Positions 7,550 to 14,706 of a DNA stretch of 22,843 nt are shown one piece after another (the first letter of the stretch is position 1; every line of letters begins with the position of its first letter). Source of the DNA: Sphaerochaeta sp. (GTDB lineage: Bacteria; Spirochaetota; Spirochaetia; Sphaerochaetales; Sphaerochaetaceae); the NCBI GenBank assembly GCA_023228445.1, contig JALOBD010000012.1, positions 1 to 22,843 of the forward strand, read 5' to 3'. The notes beneath the pieces were generated by a model. The model was not told the DNA's origin, did not search any database, and saw only the letters and a program-made list of their open reading frames with translations. Position numbers and translations under genes: made by a program.

Positions 7550-7993
7550 TCAATAAATGGTCAGGAAGACAGTATTTTCGCGAGAAAAGCTTTTTTCTTC
7601 GATGACCGTGGTGCCGAAGACCTCATACACTCCCTTGTTCAACGTGACACGATAGGGTTGTACGACGTGCCAGAGGTCGTCCCCATGCTGCTCCACCGCC
7701 ATGAGACCAACTGGAATTATGGGTTCCCCATCAACATTGAGGGTGAATGTGACTTTGTCCACGTAGCTTAGGGCTTCTTCTTTTGTATCAAATCCAATCT
7801 CATCAACCTCTCCCAGCGTCATCTTGATGGTCCACCCATCGTTTCGGTAGCGCAGCTTGTAGTTCGAAGGGCCTTCATCCTCGTTGACCATCGAATAGAA
7901 GTAGACCGTGCCATCTGAAAAGAGATCGCAGCTCATCAAGAGCGTGAATACGATTACCGTGACAACAATGATCGCGACGTAAACTGTTCTCAT
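7550..7993 (-). CDS. Hypothetical small lipoprotein
   Basis: A 147-residue protein I do not recognise. The N-terminus is a lipoprotein signal: Met-Arg, then a run of Val/Ile/Phe/Leu, then the lipobox Leu-Leu-Met-Ser-Cys with the lipidation Cys at residue 22. The mature part is hydrophilic with alternating beta-like stretches (KLRYRNDGWTIKMTLG, KVTFTLNVDGEPIIP, YRVTLNKGVYEVFG) and no known motif. I chose the start at 7993 because it gives a clean signal peptide and has a GAGAGGG ribosome site; a longer reading to 8053 adds 20 residues without sense. Base composition is more AT-rich than its neighbours, which fits a lineage-specific or acquired gene. Nothing nearby indicates its role. Confidence 0.7.
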   Translation of the reverse strand: MRTVYVAIIVVTVIVFTLLMSCDLFSDGTVYFYSMVNEDEGPSNYKLRYRNDGWTIKMTLGEVDEIGFDTKEEALSYVDKVTFTLNVDGEPIIPVGLMAVEQHGDDLWHVVQPYRVTLNKGVYEVFGTTVIEEKSFSRENTVFLTIY

Positions 7994-8091
7994 TGACGCC
8001 CTCTCATGGCATAGGGGTATCAGCAGTACCCTACACAACGTTGGGAAAGGCAATGTAGTAACCCTATAGATTTTATTGAGTTACCGTTACA

Positions 8092-8835
8092 TCAGAGGAT
8101 GTGGTTGAGGAAGTGGCGGGTCCGCTCGCTCTTGGGGGAGGAGAAGAGCTGGGCAGGAGAGCCGATCTCGACGATCGAGCCCTCGTCCATGAAGACCACC
8201 TTGTCGGCCGCCGCCCGGGCAAACCCCATCTCATGGGTGACCAGGAGCATCGTCATGCCGCTCTTGGCGAGCTTGAGCATCACGTCGAGCACCTCTTTGA
8301 TCATCTCCGGGTCCAGTGCGCTGGTCGGCTCATCAAAGAGCATTACCTTCGGCTCCATGGCCAGGGCGCGCGCGATGGCGACACGCTGCTGTTGGCCCCC
8401 TGAGAGTTGGGGTGGGTGTACGTTCGCCTTCTCCTCCAGGCCCACCATCTTCAGCAGCTCCATGCCCTGCAGCTGCGCTTCCTTCTTGGAGAACTTCTTC
8501 ACCTTGATGGGGGCGAGGGTGATGTTCTCCAGCGCCGTGAGGTGCGGGAAGAGGTTGAAGGACTGGAAGACCATCCCCACCTCTTCGCGGATCTTGCGGA
8601 TGTCGGCCTTGGGGTCGGTGACCTCATCGCCGTCGATGAAGATCCTCCCCTCGGTGGCCGGCTCGAGCTTGTTGACGGTGCGCAGCAGCGTCGACTTGCC
8701 GCTGCCCGACGGGCCGATGATGACGACCACCTCACCATCCTCAACGATAAGGTTGGCATCGCATACCGCGTGGACGGTGCGGTGGGTCGCGGTGACGAAG
8801 TCCTTGGAGAGATTTTCGATGACGATCCTAGCCAT
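8092..8835 (-). CDS. Polar amino-acid ABC transporter ATP-binding protein (GlnQ/ArtP/HisP type)
   Basis: A 247-residue ABC ATPase that powers amino-acid import. It has Walker A GPSGSGKST (41-49), Q-loop VFQSFNLFPH, signature LSGGQQQR, Walker B VMLFDEPTSALDP and H-loop VTHEMGFA, all typical of the PAAT family. The start overlaps the end of the permease gene by eight bases and has an AGAGG ribosome site, so the two are co-transcribed. ARG-box-like operators before the permease and binding-protein genes suggest arginine or another basic amino acid as substrate, although the ATPase itself does not define specificity. It is the last gene of the unit. Confidence 0.94.
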   Translation of the reverse strand: MARIVIENLSKDFVTATHRTVHAVCDANLIVEDGEVVVIIGPSGSGKSTLLRTVNKLEPATEGRIFIDGDEVTDPKADIRKIREEVGMVFQSFNLFPHLTALENITLAPIKVKKFSKKEAQLQGMELLKMVGLEEKANVHPPQLSGGQQQRVAIARALAMEPKVMLFDEPTSALDPEMIKEVLDVMLKLAKSGMTMLLVTHEMGFARAAADKVVFMDEGSIVEIGSPAQLFSSPKSERTRHFLNHIL

Positions 8836-9700
8836 TTTCGTGCAACCTCTCTTCGAGCATGCCTACCAGGCGGCTGAGCATCAGGGTGATGATCAAATAG
8901 ATCAGGGCGACGACGAGCATCGTCTCCAGGGAGAGGAAGGTGCGCGCAATATACTCGCGCCCCTTGCGCAGGATGTCGGAGAGGGCGATCGTCGAGACGA
9001 GGGAGGAGTCCTTGAGCATCGAGATGAACTCGTTGCCGATGGCTGGCAGGATTACCTTGACCGTCTGGGGAAGGATGACGTGGCGGAAGGCCTGGGTGCG
9101 TGACATGCCCAGTGCGATGGCCGCCTCCATCTGGCCACGGGGGATCGCCTGGATGCCGGCGCGCACGATCTCACCCATGTAGGCACCAAAGCAGATCGCC
9201 AGCGCGGTTACGGCGGCGATCATCCCCTCGATCTTGAAGAAGCGCCCCATGGCGTAGTAGATGAAGATCAGCTGGACCAGGAGCGGGATACCGCGGATCA
9301 GTTCAACATAGACGCCGCTGACCACGTTGACCCAGCGCTTCTTGCTCACCGCCCCCAGGCCGGTGACGGTGCCGATGAGCACCGCCCCGATGATGGCGAG
9401 GATTGTGGCTTGGAAGGTCACCGGCGTCCCTTTGATGGTCACCAAAAAGATGTCACGGTACGGGGTAGGCCGAAAGAGGACCAGGGAGGTGAGCAGCACA
9501 ATGGCACTGAAGAAGGTGATGCGCCATGAGTTGAAGAGGTGGCTGTCCTTCTTCGGGATCAGCACGCCATCGGTCATGTGGATCGTCACGTGCTTGACCT
9601 TGGAGGCGTGAGGGTCTAGGGATACGACCTTGCGGCGTACCGCCTCCAGGCGCAACTCCTCCAATTCAGCGTGTTGGTATTCTGGTTCGTTTGTAGACAC
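8828..9700 (-). CDS. Polar amino-acid ABC transporter permease (HisM/GlnP type) with extended N-terminus
   Basis: A 290-residue inner-membrane permease. The EAA loop EAAIALGMSRTQAFRHVILPQ, followed by LPAIGNEFISMLKDSSL, is diagnostic of the HisMQ family. Unusually, about 55 charged N-terminal residues and an extra membrane segment (about 60-76) precede the normal start of the permease domain (GTPVTFQATILAI). The start is GTG at 9700; an in-frame TAG at 9707-9709 blocks any start further upstream. No good Shine-Dalgarno is present. A consensus TATAAT lies 16 bp upstream, which would leave a leader of only about ten bases. An ATG at 9577 is an alternative start but would remove most of the extension. 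The binding-protein gene lies upstream beyond a 424-bp gap. Confidence 0.92.
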   Translation of the reverse strand: MSTNEPEYQHAELEELRLEAVRRKVVSLDPHASKVKHVTIHMTDGVLIPKKDSHLFNSWRITFFSAIVLLTSLVLFRPTPYRDIFLVTIKGTPVTFQATILAIIGAVLIGTVTGLGAVSKKRWVNVVSGVYVELIRGIPLLVQLIFIYYAMGRFFKIEGMIAAVTALAICFGAYMGEIVRAGIQAIPRGQMEAAIALGMSRTQAFRHVILPQTVKVILPAIGNEFISMLKDSSLVSTIALSDILRKGREYIARTFLSLETMLVVALIYLIITLMLSRLVGMLEERLHENG

Positions 9701-9716
9701 ACGATACTACTACATA

Positions 9717-9745
9717 ATTATACAGGATAAGTCAATACTATTTGC
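9717..9745 (-). promoter_or_regulatory. Putative promoter for the permease-ATPase unit
   Basis: Perfect -10 TATAAT on the minus strand (9717-9722). The -35 region at 9740-9745 is weak and overlaps the ARG-box-like palindrome, as expected for a repressible promoter. Confidence 0.55.
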
Positions 9746-9756
9746 ATAAATATTCA
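9743..9756. promoter_or_regulatory. ARG-box-like operator before the permease gene
   Basis: The 14-bp imperfect palindrome TGCATAAATATTCA matches the E. coli ArgR core TGAATNNNNATTCA at all fixed positions but one. It is identical to the box upstream of argG (18892-18905). It overlaps the -35 region of the permease promoter. Confidence 0.6.
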
Positions 9757-9765
9757 ACGGTTTCC

Positions 9766-9794
9766 AAAAAATAAGAGGAGCCGAAGCTCCTCTT
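9766..9794 (-). terminator. Rho-independent terminator with UUCG tetraloop
   Basis: On the minus strand a perfect 9-bp stem (9773-9781 with 9786-9794) is capped by TTCG and followed by A then six T (9771-9766). It lies upstream of the permease promoter, so it insulates the permease from transcription coming from the binding-protein side. Confidence 0.8.
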
Positions 9795-9804
9795 GGCCTG
9801 ACCG

Positions 9805-9855
9805 TTATCTTGAAGGATTAGACAATTTCCAGATTATTTATCTTGAAGGATTAGA
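9805..9855. repeat. Two-copy 18-bp direct repeat, period 33 bp
   Basis: TTATCTTGAAGGATTAGA occurs at 9805-9822 and again at 9838-9855. In the second copy, TTATCT (9838-9843) can pair with the AGATAA at 9852-9857. Repeated blocks close to a terminus are a feature of IS21-type elements, but identification is not possible from this sequence alone. Confidence 0.8.
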
Positions 9856-9981
9856 TAACGTGTCTACCACCCAGGATTTTGGTTACCCAATTTCGATGGC
9901 TTTCTACCATCTTTACGGTTCAAACAGCGGGGGTGACTTGTAACAGGGTGTAGTTGGTGAATGTAATTTGCAAAGACGAAT

Positions 9982-10020
9982 AAAAACCCCTCACCATCGC
10001 AACAGTCGTGAGGAGTTTTT
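9982..10020. terminator. Bidirectional terminator-like hairpin
   Basis: Arms 9982-9994 and 10008-10020 pair over 13 positions with one wobble mismatch. The loop is 13 bases, and the arms end in A5 and T5 so that either strand reads stem then U-run. Confidence 0.65.
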
Positions 10021-10083
10021 ATCCTTGAACGTATGCTGTCATCTCAGTGCCATTTTTACAGTAAATCGCACATCAACGTAATC

Positions 10084-10105
10084 AAAGGGAGCCGGAGCTC
10101 CCTTT
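10084..10105 (-). terminator. Hairpin after the binding-protein gene
   Basis: A perfect 9-bp stem, AAAGGGAGC with GCTCCCTTT, has a 4-base loop 19 bp after the binding-protein stop. Only a short T-rich tail follows on the minus strand, so it may be a weak terminator or an mRNA-stabilising 3' end. Confidence 0.5.
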
Positions 10106-10124
10106 GCATCAAGGGACCGCTCAT

Positions 10125-10880
10125 CTACAGCAGGTTCCACTTTGCCTTCAACGCATCAAAGGATCCGTCTGCCATGGCCAGTGCCAGACCCTTGTTGATC
10201 AGGGCGAGCAGCTCGGTGTTGTCCTTCTGCACGGCGATGGCGATGTCCTCCTCGGTGAACGGGGCGCCGACGACGGTGAGCTTACCCTTGTAGCTGGGGT
10301 TCTCCAGCACAAAGTCACTGGCGATGAGCGAGTCACAGACGGCTGCCTCGACGTTGCCGTTGATCAAATCCTCGATGGCCAGTCCGATGTCATCGTAGGC
10401 GCGCCGGATGACCGGGTACTCCTCGAGGGAGAAATCACCGGTGGTGCCGATCTGCACGCCGATGCGCTTGCCACCGAGGTCGTTGATGCTTTGGTACTGT
10501 GCGCTGTCTACGGTGCGGACGATGACCACCTGTCCAGCCTCCAGGATCGTGGTGGAGAAGGCCATTGTGCCCTTCCGCTCCTCGGTGACGGTGACGCCAC
10601 TGGCAACCCCGTCATAGGCACCGTTGGCAAGACCTGCGAAGATCGTATCCCAGGGGATGTTCTTCACGCTCATCTTCACACCGACCTTCTCGCCGATGAG
10701 GGGTATCAACTCGACCTCAAAGCCAGCGAGGTTGCCATTCTCATCAACGAACTCCAGCGGGGGCCAGGTGGCATCGGAGGCGAAGACGTATCCATCCTTG
10801 CTCTCCTTCTTTCCACCGGCGAAGAGAGAGAGGGAGGCGATCAAGAGGACTACCAAAATCAGACTGATGTGCTTTTTCAT
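10125..10880 (-). CDS. Amino-acid ABC transporter substrate-binding protein (PF00497 type)
   Basis: A 251-residue periplasmic-type binding protein. A Sec signal peptide (MKKHISLILVVLLIASLSLFA, then GGKKES) lacks a lipobox Cys. The mature protein shows the family pattern: ATWPPLEFVDENGNLAGFEVEL, the lobe-1 ligand stretch ASGVTVTEERKGTMAFS, and the second-lobe segment GVQIGTTG. The Glu-Arg-Lys context and the ARG-box-like operator fit a basic amino acid such as arginine, but specificity cannot be proved from sequence. I chose the Met at 10880 for the AAGGAG ribosome site and the clean signal peptide; the in-frame reading to 10901 was rejected. Its own promoter and the hairpins after it suggest that it is made in excess of the permease, as is common for binding proteins. 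Confidence 0.93.
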   Translation of the reverse strand: MKKHISLILVVLLIASLSLFAGGKKESKDGYVFASDATWPPLEFVDENGNLAGFEVELIPLIGEKVGVKMSVKNIPWDTIFAGLANGAYDGVASGVTVTEERKGTMAFSTTILEAGQVVIVRTVDSAQYQSINDLGGKRIGVQIGTTGDFSLEEYPVIRRAYDDIGLAIEDLINGNVEAAVCDSLIASDFVLENPSYKGKLTVVGAPFTEEDIAIAVQKDNTELLALINKGLALAMADGSFDALKAKWNLL

Positions 10881-10913
10881 GCGACACTCCTTAATATGCA
10901 AATACTACGGAGT

Positions 10914-10942
10914 ATCATGTATAGTTATGCATGAATTGTCAA
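10914..10942 (-). promoter_or_regulatory. Promoter of the binding-protein gene
   Basis: Perfect -35 TTGACA (10937-10942), 17-bp spacer, -10 CATGAT (10914-10919) on the minus strand. This is one of the best -35 elements in the window. A short ATACT/AGTAT inverted repeat (10902-10915) sits at the expected transcription start. Confidence 0.7.
10928..10941. promoter_or_regulatory. Weak ARG-box-like site over the binding-protein promoter
   Basis: TGCATGAATTGTCA keeps the TGCAT half-site and the GAAT centre seen in argG box 2, but the second half is degenerate. It covers five bases of the -35 and the adjacent spacer, a position where a bound repressor would block RNA polymerase. Confidence 0.4.
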
Positions 10943-10980
10943 GTAAAATGGGAAAAATAAGTATAAATATACAGAAAAGT

Positions 10981-11445
10981 TTATAACCCGACAATCCAAT
11001 CGGTCACGGCGAGGCCGACGATCAAGCCCAAGAGCGTCCCGCCGAGGATCTGGCTGAAGGAGTGGCCAAGCATCGTCTTCAGGTTCTCGGGGGTGAACTG
11101 ACCCTCCCGGTGGATGTCGCTGAGGATCCGGCTCCACTCGTTGATGACCTCGGCCTGCTTGCCTGCCGCCCTCCTGATGCCCATCGCATCGTGGATGACG
11201 ATGGCGGCGAAGGTCGCCGAGATGGCGAAGGAGACAGTACCCATTCCGTGGGTGAAACCGATGCTTGTCACCAGCGCGATGACCCCGGCGGTGTGGCTGC
11301 TCGGCATCCCGCCGGTGGAGAGCAAGAGACTCCACACGAGGCGCCGCTCAAAGATGGCGTTGATGAAGGGTTTGAAGAGCTGGGCGAAGAAGAAGGCAGC
11401 GGCCGCACTGATGAAGGGGGCATTGGCCAACACATCGTTGTTCAT
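10981..11445 (-). CDS. Divergent PAP2 / DUF212 family membrane protein (YuiD-like)
   Basis: A 154-residue membrane protein with the family signatures STGGMPSSHTAGVIAL, VIHDAMGIRRAAGKQAEVIN and a C-terminal LGHSFSQILGGTLLGL. Related to acid-phosphatase/haloperoxidase (PAP2) domains, the family probably acts on a lipid or phosphate substrate at the membrane, but no activity is established. The gene is divergent from an MFS transporter and shares a symmetric promoter region with it. The start at 11445 has no Shine-Dalgarno and follows a -10-like TACTGT by six bases, so it is another leaderless candidate. It ends in TAA at 10981; a weak AT-rich hairpin and T-run follow near 10955-10972. Confidence 0.9.
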   Translation of the reverse strand: MNNDVLANAPFISAAAAFFFAQLFKPFINAIFERRLVWSLLLSTGGMPSSHTAGVIALVTSIGFTHGMGTVSFAISATFAAIVIHDAMGIRRAAGKQAEVINEWSRILSDIHREGQFTPENLKTMLGHSFSQILGGTLLGLIVGLAVTDWIVGL

Positions 11446-11451
11446 GGCCCT

Positions 11452-11480
11452 ACAGTACCGTCTTTTGCCTCCTTGCGCAA
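11452..11480 (-). promoter_or_regulatory. Putative promoter of the DUF212 gene
   Basis: TTGCGC (11475-11480) and TACTGT (11452-11457) with a 17-bp spacer on the minus strand. The ATG follows the -10 by six bases. The -35 is shared with the MFS promoter through the palindrome TTGCGCAA (11473-11480). Confidence 0.5.
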
Positions 11481-11501
11481 GAATCCCTTCACCTGTACAG
11501 T
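11473..11501 (+). promoter_or_regulatory. Putative promoter of the MFS transporter gene
   Basis: TTGCGC (11473-11478) and TACAGT (11496-11501) with a 17-bp spacer. The leader of about 20 bases carries an AGGAGGGG ribosome site, so this side is not leaderless. Confidence 0.5.
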
Positions 11502-11527
11502 CTTACTCATCAGTGCAGGAGGGGTGC

Positions 11528-12703
11528 ATGCCGAAATCCGATACCGTCCAATTCTGGGTCCTCAATCTTGCCTCATTCTTCTCCCAGCTGGTCATCGCCA
11601 TGGTCAACCTCGCCTTGGTGTACCACCTGCGTACCGTCTTCGGCCTCAGGGCCGATCAGATTGGCGCGGCCGCCTCCATCACGCCGATCTCCTACCTCAT
11701 CCTCTGCATCGTCGGCTCACGCTACACCCCCCACTTCCGCCCCCGCCACTTGGTGGAGGTCTCGCTCTTGGGAATGGCCGGTGCCGTGGCACTGCTCGCC
11801 CTTGCCCGGGTCTTGGCGGTCGCCTACCTTGCCCTCGTCCTCTACGGTGCCGCCATGAGTCTGCTCTGGCCACAGATCGAGGCGTGGTTCTCCCGCGGCA
11901 AGGAGGGAGCGGCACTGAACCGGGTGGTCAATGCCTTCAACGTCTCCTGGTCATTGGGTGTGGGGCTCTCCTCCTACGCTGCCGGCCTTCTGGTCGAACA
12001 CTCCACGACGACCGCCTTCACGGTGGCGATCGCCGTCTTCATCGCAGTCTATGCCATGATCGTCGCAGCAAGCTCCCTGGCCCACGGCATGCGGGCGGTG
12101 GACAGCGAGCGGGTGGTCAACCGTCGTGAACGAGCGATCGACCAATCGACCGTGCTGCGATTCTACGCCTGGGGCGGCATCATCACCCTCTACACCGGTA
12201 TGTCGATCATCCTCACCATCTTCCCCCTCTACGCCCAAGATGTGCTTGGCATCAGCGAGAGTGCCACCGGCCTCTTGCTGCTCTTTCGGGGGGTGAGCAG
12301 CTGCGTAAGCTTCTTTTTGTTGGGAAAGTTCCACTTCTGGCACTTCAAGAAGTGGTGGATCTTCGCCGTCCAAGGGGCCTTCGGTCTCCTCTGCCTCGCG
12401 GCGACGCGCTTCCATTCGTTGCCGCTCTTTGCCCTCTTCTTCACCCTCTTTGGCTTTCTCTTTGCTTTCGCCTACACCCAGTCGATGTTCCACGGGGTCA
12501 GCGGGTCGGTGCACCGCAGCCGCAGGATGATCATCCACGAGGTGTTGCTCACCATCGGCACGATTCTTGGGGCGGTGGGTGGTGGGACAATCTACGAACG
12601 CCTCTCGTTTTCATCGCTCCTGGGGGTAGGGGGAATCGTCGCCTTGGTGGTGGTCGCAGTCGAGTTGATCGTATCCTTGACATTGGAACAACGGGCTCAT
12701 TAA
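11528..12703 (+). CDS. Major facilitator superfamily transporter
   Basis: A 391-residue membrane protein with about twelve hydrophobic segments in two halves, joined by a basic cytoplasmic loop (ERVVNRRERAIDQ). The first helix carries FWVLNLASFFSQLVIAMVN. A conserved-looking stretch (LLWPQIEAWFSRGKEGAALNRVVNAFN) follows the fourth helix and resembles sugar- or drug-transporter MFS members. No specific substrate motif is recognised. The start at 11528 has AGGAGGGG at good spacing; an apparent upstream extension overlaps the divergent gene and was rejected. It ends 65 bp before aconitase with no obvious terminator between them. Confidence 0.9.
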   Translation: MPKSDTVQFWVLNLASFFSQLVIAMVNLALVYHLRTVFGLRADQIGAAASITPISYLILCIVGSRYTPHFRPRHLVEVSLLGMAGAVALLALARVLAVAYLALVLYGAAMSLLWPQIEAWFSRGKEGAALNRVVNAFNVSWSLGVGLSSYAAGLLVEHSTTTAFTVAIAVFIAVYAMIVAASSLAHGMRAVDSERVVNRRERAIDQSTVLRFYAWGGIITLYTGMSIILTIFPLYAQDVLGISESATGLLLLFRGVSSCVSFFLLGKFHFWHFKKWWIFAVQGAFGLLCLAATRFHSLPLFALFFTLFGFLFAFAYTQSMFHGVSGSVHRSRRMIIHEVLLTIGTILGAVGGGTIYERLSFSSLLGVGGIVALVVVAVELIVSLTLEQRAH

Positions 12704-12708
12704 AGGGC

Positions 12709-12738
12709 CTTACACATCGGCGACGAATCGGATAGAAT
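12709..12738 (+). promoter_or_regulatory. Possible promoter for aconitase-isocitrate dehydrogenase
   Basis: CTTACA (12709-12714), an 18-bp spacer, then TAGAAT (12733-12738). A GAGGAG ribosome site precedes the ATG at 12769. Confidence 0.4.
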
Positions 12739-12768
12739 GGGCTCAGCGAAGAGGCAGAGGAGTCAACC

Positions 12769-14706
12769 ATGGCAAAGACATTGACCGCGAAGATCTTGGG
12801 CGAGCACCTGAGCAGTGGGACACTGGAGGTCGGCAAGCCGATCGGCATCACAATCGACCAAACCCTTACCCAGGACGCCACCGGCACGATGACCTACCTG
12901 CAGTTCGAGGCGATGGGCCTCGAGAGGGTGCAGAATGAACTGGCCGTCAGCTACGTGGACCACAACACCATCCAAGTCGGCTTTGAGAACGCCGACGACC
13001 ACCGCTACTTGCAGAGTGTCGCCGCCGCCAAAGGGGTGATCTTCTCCAAGCCTGGCAACGGCATCTGCCACCAGGTGCACCTGGAGCGCTTCGGTATCCC
13101 GGGCAAGACGCTCTTGGGCAGCGACAGCCACACCCCCACCGGCGGAGGCATCGGTATGATCGCCATTGGAGCGGGGGGCCTGGACGTTGCCGTCGCCATG
13201 GCCGGCGGTCCCTTCCATCTCATCAGCCCCAAGGTCATCGAGATCCGTCTCACCGGGGCGCTGCGCCCGTGGGTGAGTGCCAAGGACGTGATCCTCGCGG
13301 TTCTCGAGCGCTTTGGCACCAAGGGGAACGTCAACTGCATCTTCGAGTACACCGGAGACGGAGTGAAGACGCTTGAGGTGACCGAGCGGTCCACAATCTG
13401 CAACATGGGAGCTGAGTGCGGGGTGACCACCTCGATCTTCCCCAGTGATGAGCGGACGCACTTCTACCTCAAGGCCCAGGGGCGCGAGGAGGCGTACCGC
13501 CCGCTTTGTGCTGACGAGGGGGCTGTCTACGACGGCCTCCATGAGATCGACCTCTCCACCCTCGAGCCGAGGATGGCCTGCCCCCACTCGCCGGGCAACA
13601 TCGAGCTGGTGAAGAATCTGGCGGGCAAGCCGGTCGAGCAGGTCCTCATCGGATCGTGCACCAACTCCAGTTACGTCGACATGAAGAAGGTCGCCGACAT
13701 CCTCGATGGCCACACGGCAGCGGTGAACGTGAGCCTCGGCATCGCCCCGGGAAGCCGGGAGGTGTTGCTCATGCTCAGCAACGATGGATCATTGGCCAAG
13801 TTCGTGCAGGCCGGGGCGAGGATCTTGGAGAGCGCATGCGGCTTCTGCATCGGCAACCACCAAAGCCCCGGCACCAACGGGGTGAGCCTGCGGACGAGCA
13901 ACCGCAACTTCGAGGGGCGCAGCGGCACCAAGAGCGCTCAGGTCTACCTCGTCAGCCCGGAGACCGCGGCCCTCTCGGCCATCACCGGGGTCTTCACCGA
14001 CCCACTGAGCGACCATGGCATCCCGTACCCTGAGATCGTCCTGCCCACCTCCTACATCGTCGACGACTCGATGTTGGTCTTCCCCCCCGACGATGGCAGT
14101 GGAGTGGAGATCTTCCGCGGGCCGAACATCGGCGATCCGCCGGCCAACACCCCGCTCAAGGAGGATCTGGACGGGTATGTGACCATCAAGGTGGGGGACA
14201 AGATCACCACCGACCACATCATGCCGGCCGGTGCCCGGCTCAAGTACCGCTCAAACATCCCCGTCTACTCCAAGTATGTCTTCGAGCCGATCGACGAGTA
14301 CTTCTCGAACCGCTGCATCGAGAACCAGGACCGCGGCAAAGACAACTTCATCATCGCCGGTGCCAGCTATGGGCAGGGTTCAAGCCGTGAACACGCCGCC
14401 ATCTGCCCGATGTACCTCGGGGTGAAGGCAGTCATCGCCCTCTCCATCGAGCGGATCCACCAGAACAACCTCTGCAACTTCGGTATCGTCCCGCTGACCT
14501 TCACAAGCGAGGAGGACTATGCGAAGTTCGACCAGAACGACGAGATTTCCATCGAGGGCATCAAGGAACAGATCAAGGGGCAGCACGTCATCCTCAAGAA
14601 CAAGACCAAGGCGTGCGAGGTCGTACTGGAGTGTGATGTCACCGACGAGCAGCGTGCCATGTTGATCAGCGGCGGATTGCTCAACATCCTCAAGGAGCGA
14701 CCCTGA
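12769..14706 (+). CDS. Aconitate hydratase, compact single-chain type
   Basis: This 645-residue enzyme converts citrate to isocitrate via cis-aconitate using a [4Fe-4S] cluster. Ligands are Cys297 in GSCTNSS and Cys357 and Cys360 in ACGFCIG. Other hallmarks are LLGSDSHTPTGGGIG, GDKITTDHIMPAG and the swivel-domain motif SYGQGSSREHAA. At 645 residues it is much shorter than AcnA or AcnB (about 890 and 865) and fits the compact Aquifex/mitochondrial-like type. The start has a GAGGAG ribosome site. The stop shares a base with the ATG of the isocitrate dehydrogenase gene (TGATG), so the two are translationally coupled and catalyse consecutive steps. Confidence 0.95.
   Translation: MAKTLTAKILGEHLSSGTLEVGKPIGITIDQTLTQDATGTMTYLQFEAMGLERVQNELAVSYVDHNTIQVGFENADDHRYLQSVAAAKGVIFSKPGNGICHQVHLERFGIPGKTLLGSDSHTPTGGGIGMIAIGAGGLDVAVAMAGGPFHLISPKVIEIRLTGALRPWVSAKDVILAVLERFGTKGNVNCIFEYTGDGVKTLEVTERSTICNMGAECGVTTSIFPSDERTHFYLKAQGREEAYRPLCADEGAVYDGLHEIDLSTLEPRMACPHSPGNIELVKNLAGKPVEQVLIGSCTNSSYVDMKKVADILDGHTAAVNVSLGIAPGSREVLLMLSNDGSLAKFVQAGARILESACGFCIGNHQSPGTNGVSLRTSNRNFEGRSGTKSAQVYLVSPETAALSAITGVFTDPLSDHGIPYPEIVLPTSYIVDDSMLVFPPDDGSGVEIFRGPNIGDPPANTPLKEDLDGYVTIKVGDKITTDHIMPAGARLKYRSNIPVYSKYVFEPIDEYFSNRCIENQDRGKDNFIIAGASYGQGSSREHAAICPMYLGVKAVIALSIERIHQNNLCNFGIVPLTFTSEEDYAKFDQNDEISIEGIKEQIKGQHVILKNKTKACEVVLECDVTDEQRAMLISGGLLNILKERP

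Larger units (their letters stand above)
9701..10124. other. 424-bp AT-rich gap between binding-protein and permease genes
   Basis: No convincing gene is present. The gap holds the permease promoter and ARG box, a terminator (9766-9794), a two-copy 18-bp direct repeat (9805-9822 and 9838-9855), a bidirectional terminator hairpin (9982-10020) and a hairpin after the binding-protein gene (10084-10105). The 9795-9981 part differs in composition from the surrounding genes and could be a decayed insertion-sequence end or an untranslated RNA. A 19-codon minus-strand reading frame inside it (ATG at 9902-9904) has no ribosome site and is not called. Confidence 0.6.

Noticed and set aside
9731..9736. 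TTGACT-like -35 close to the permease -10
   Set aside because: It is only seven or so bases from TATAAT, and a -10 at 17 bp from it would place the start inside the gene. Treated as chance.
9846..9904. 19-codon minus-strand reading frame in the importer gap
   Set aside because: No ribosome site, no promoter and no conservation evidence. It is kept only as a possible remnant in the finding on that region.
7509..9910. 12-mer GATGGTAGAAAG shared by 7509-7520 (plus) and 9899-9910 (minus)
   Set aside because: The flanks do not align beyond the 12 bases, so it is not enough to claim a dispersed repeat or a common mobile element.
12763..13713. 316-codon minus-strand frame inside aconitase
   Set aside because: It is the antisense shadow of an unambiguous enzyme gene and lacks a start signal.
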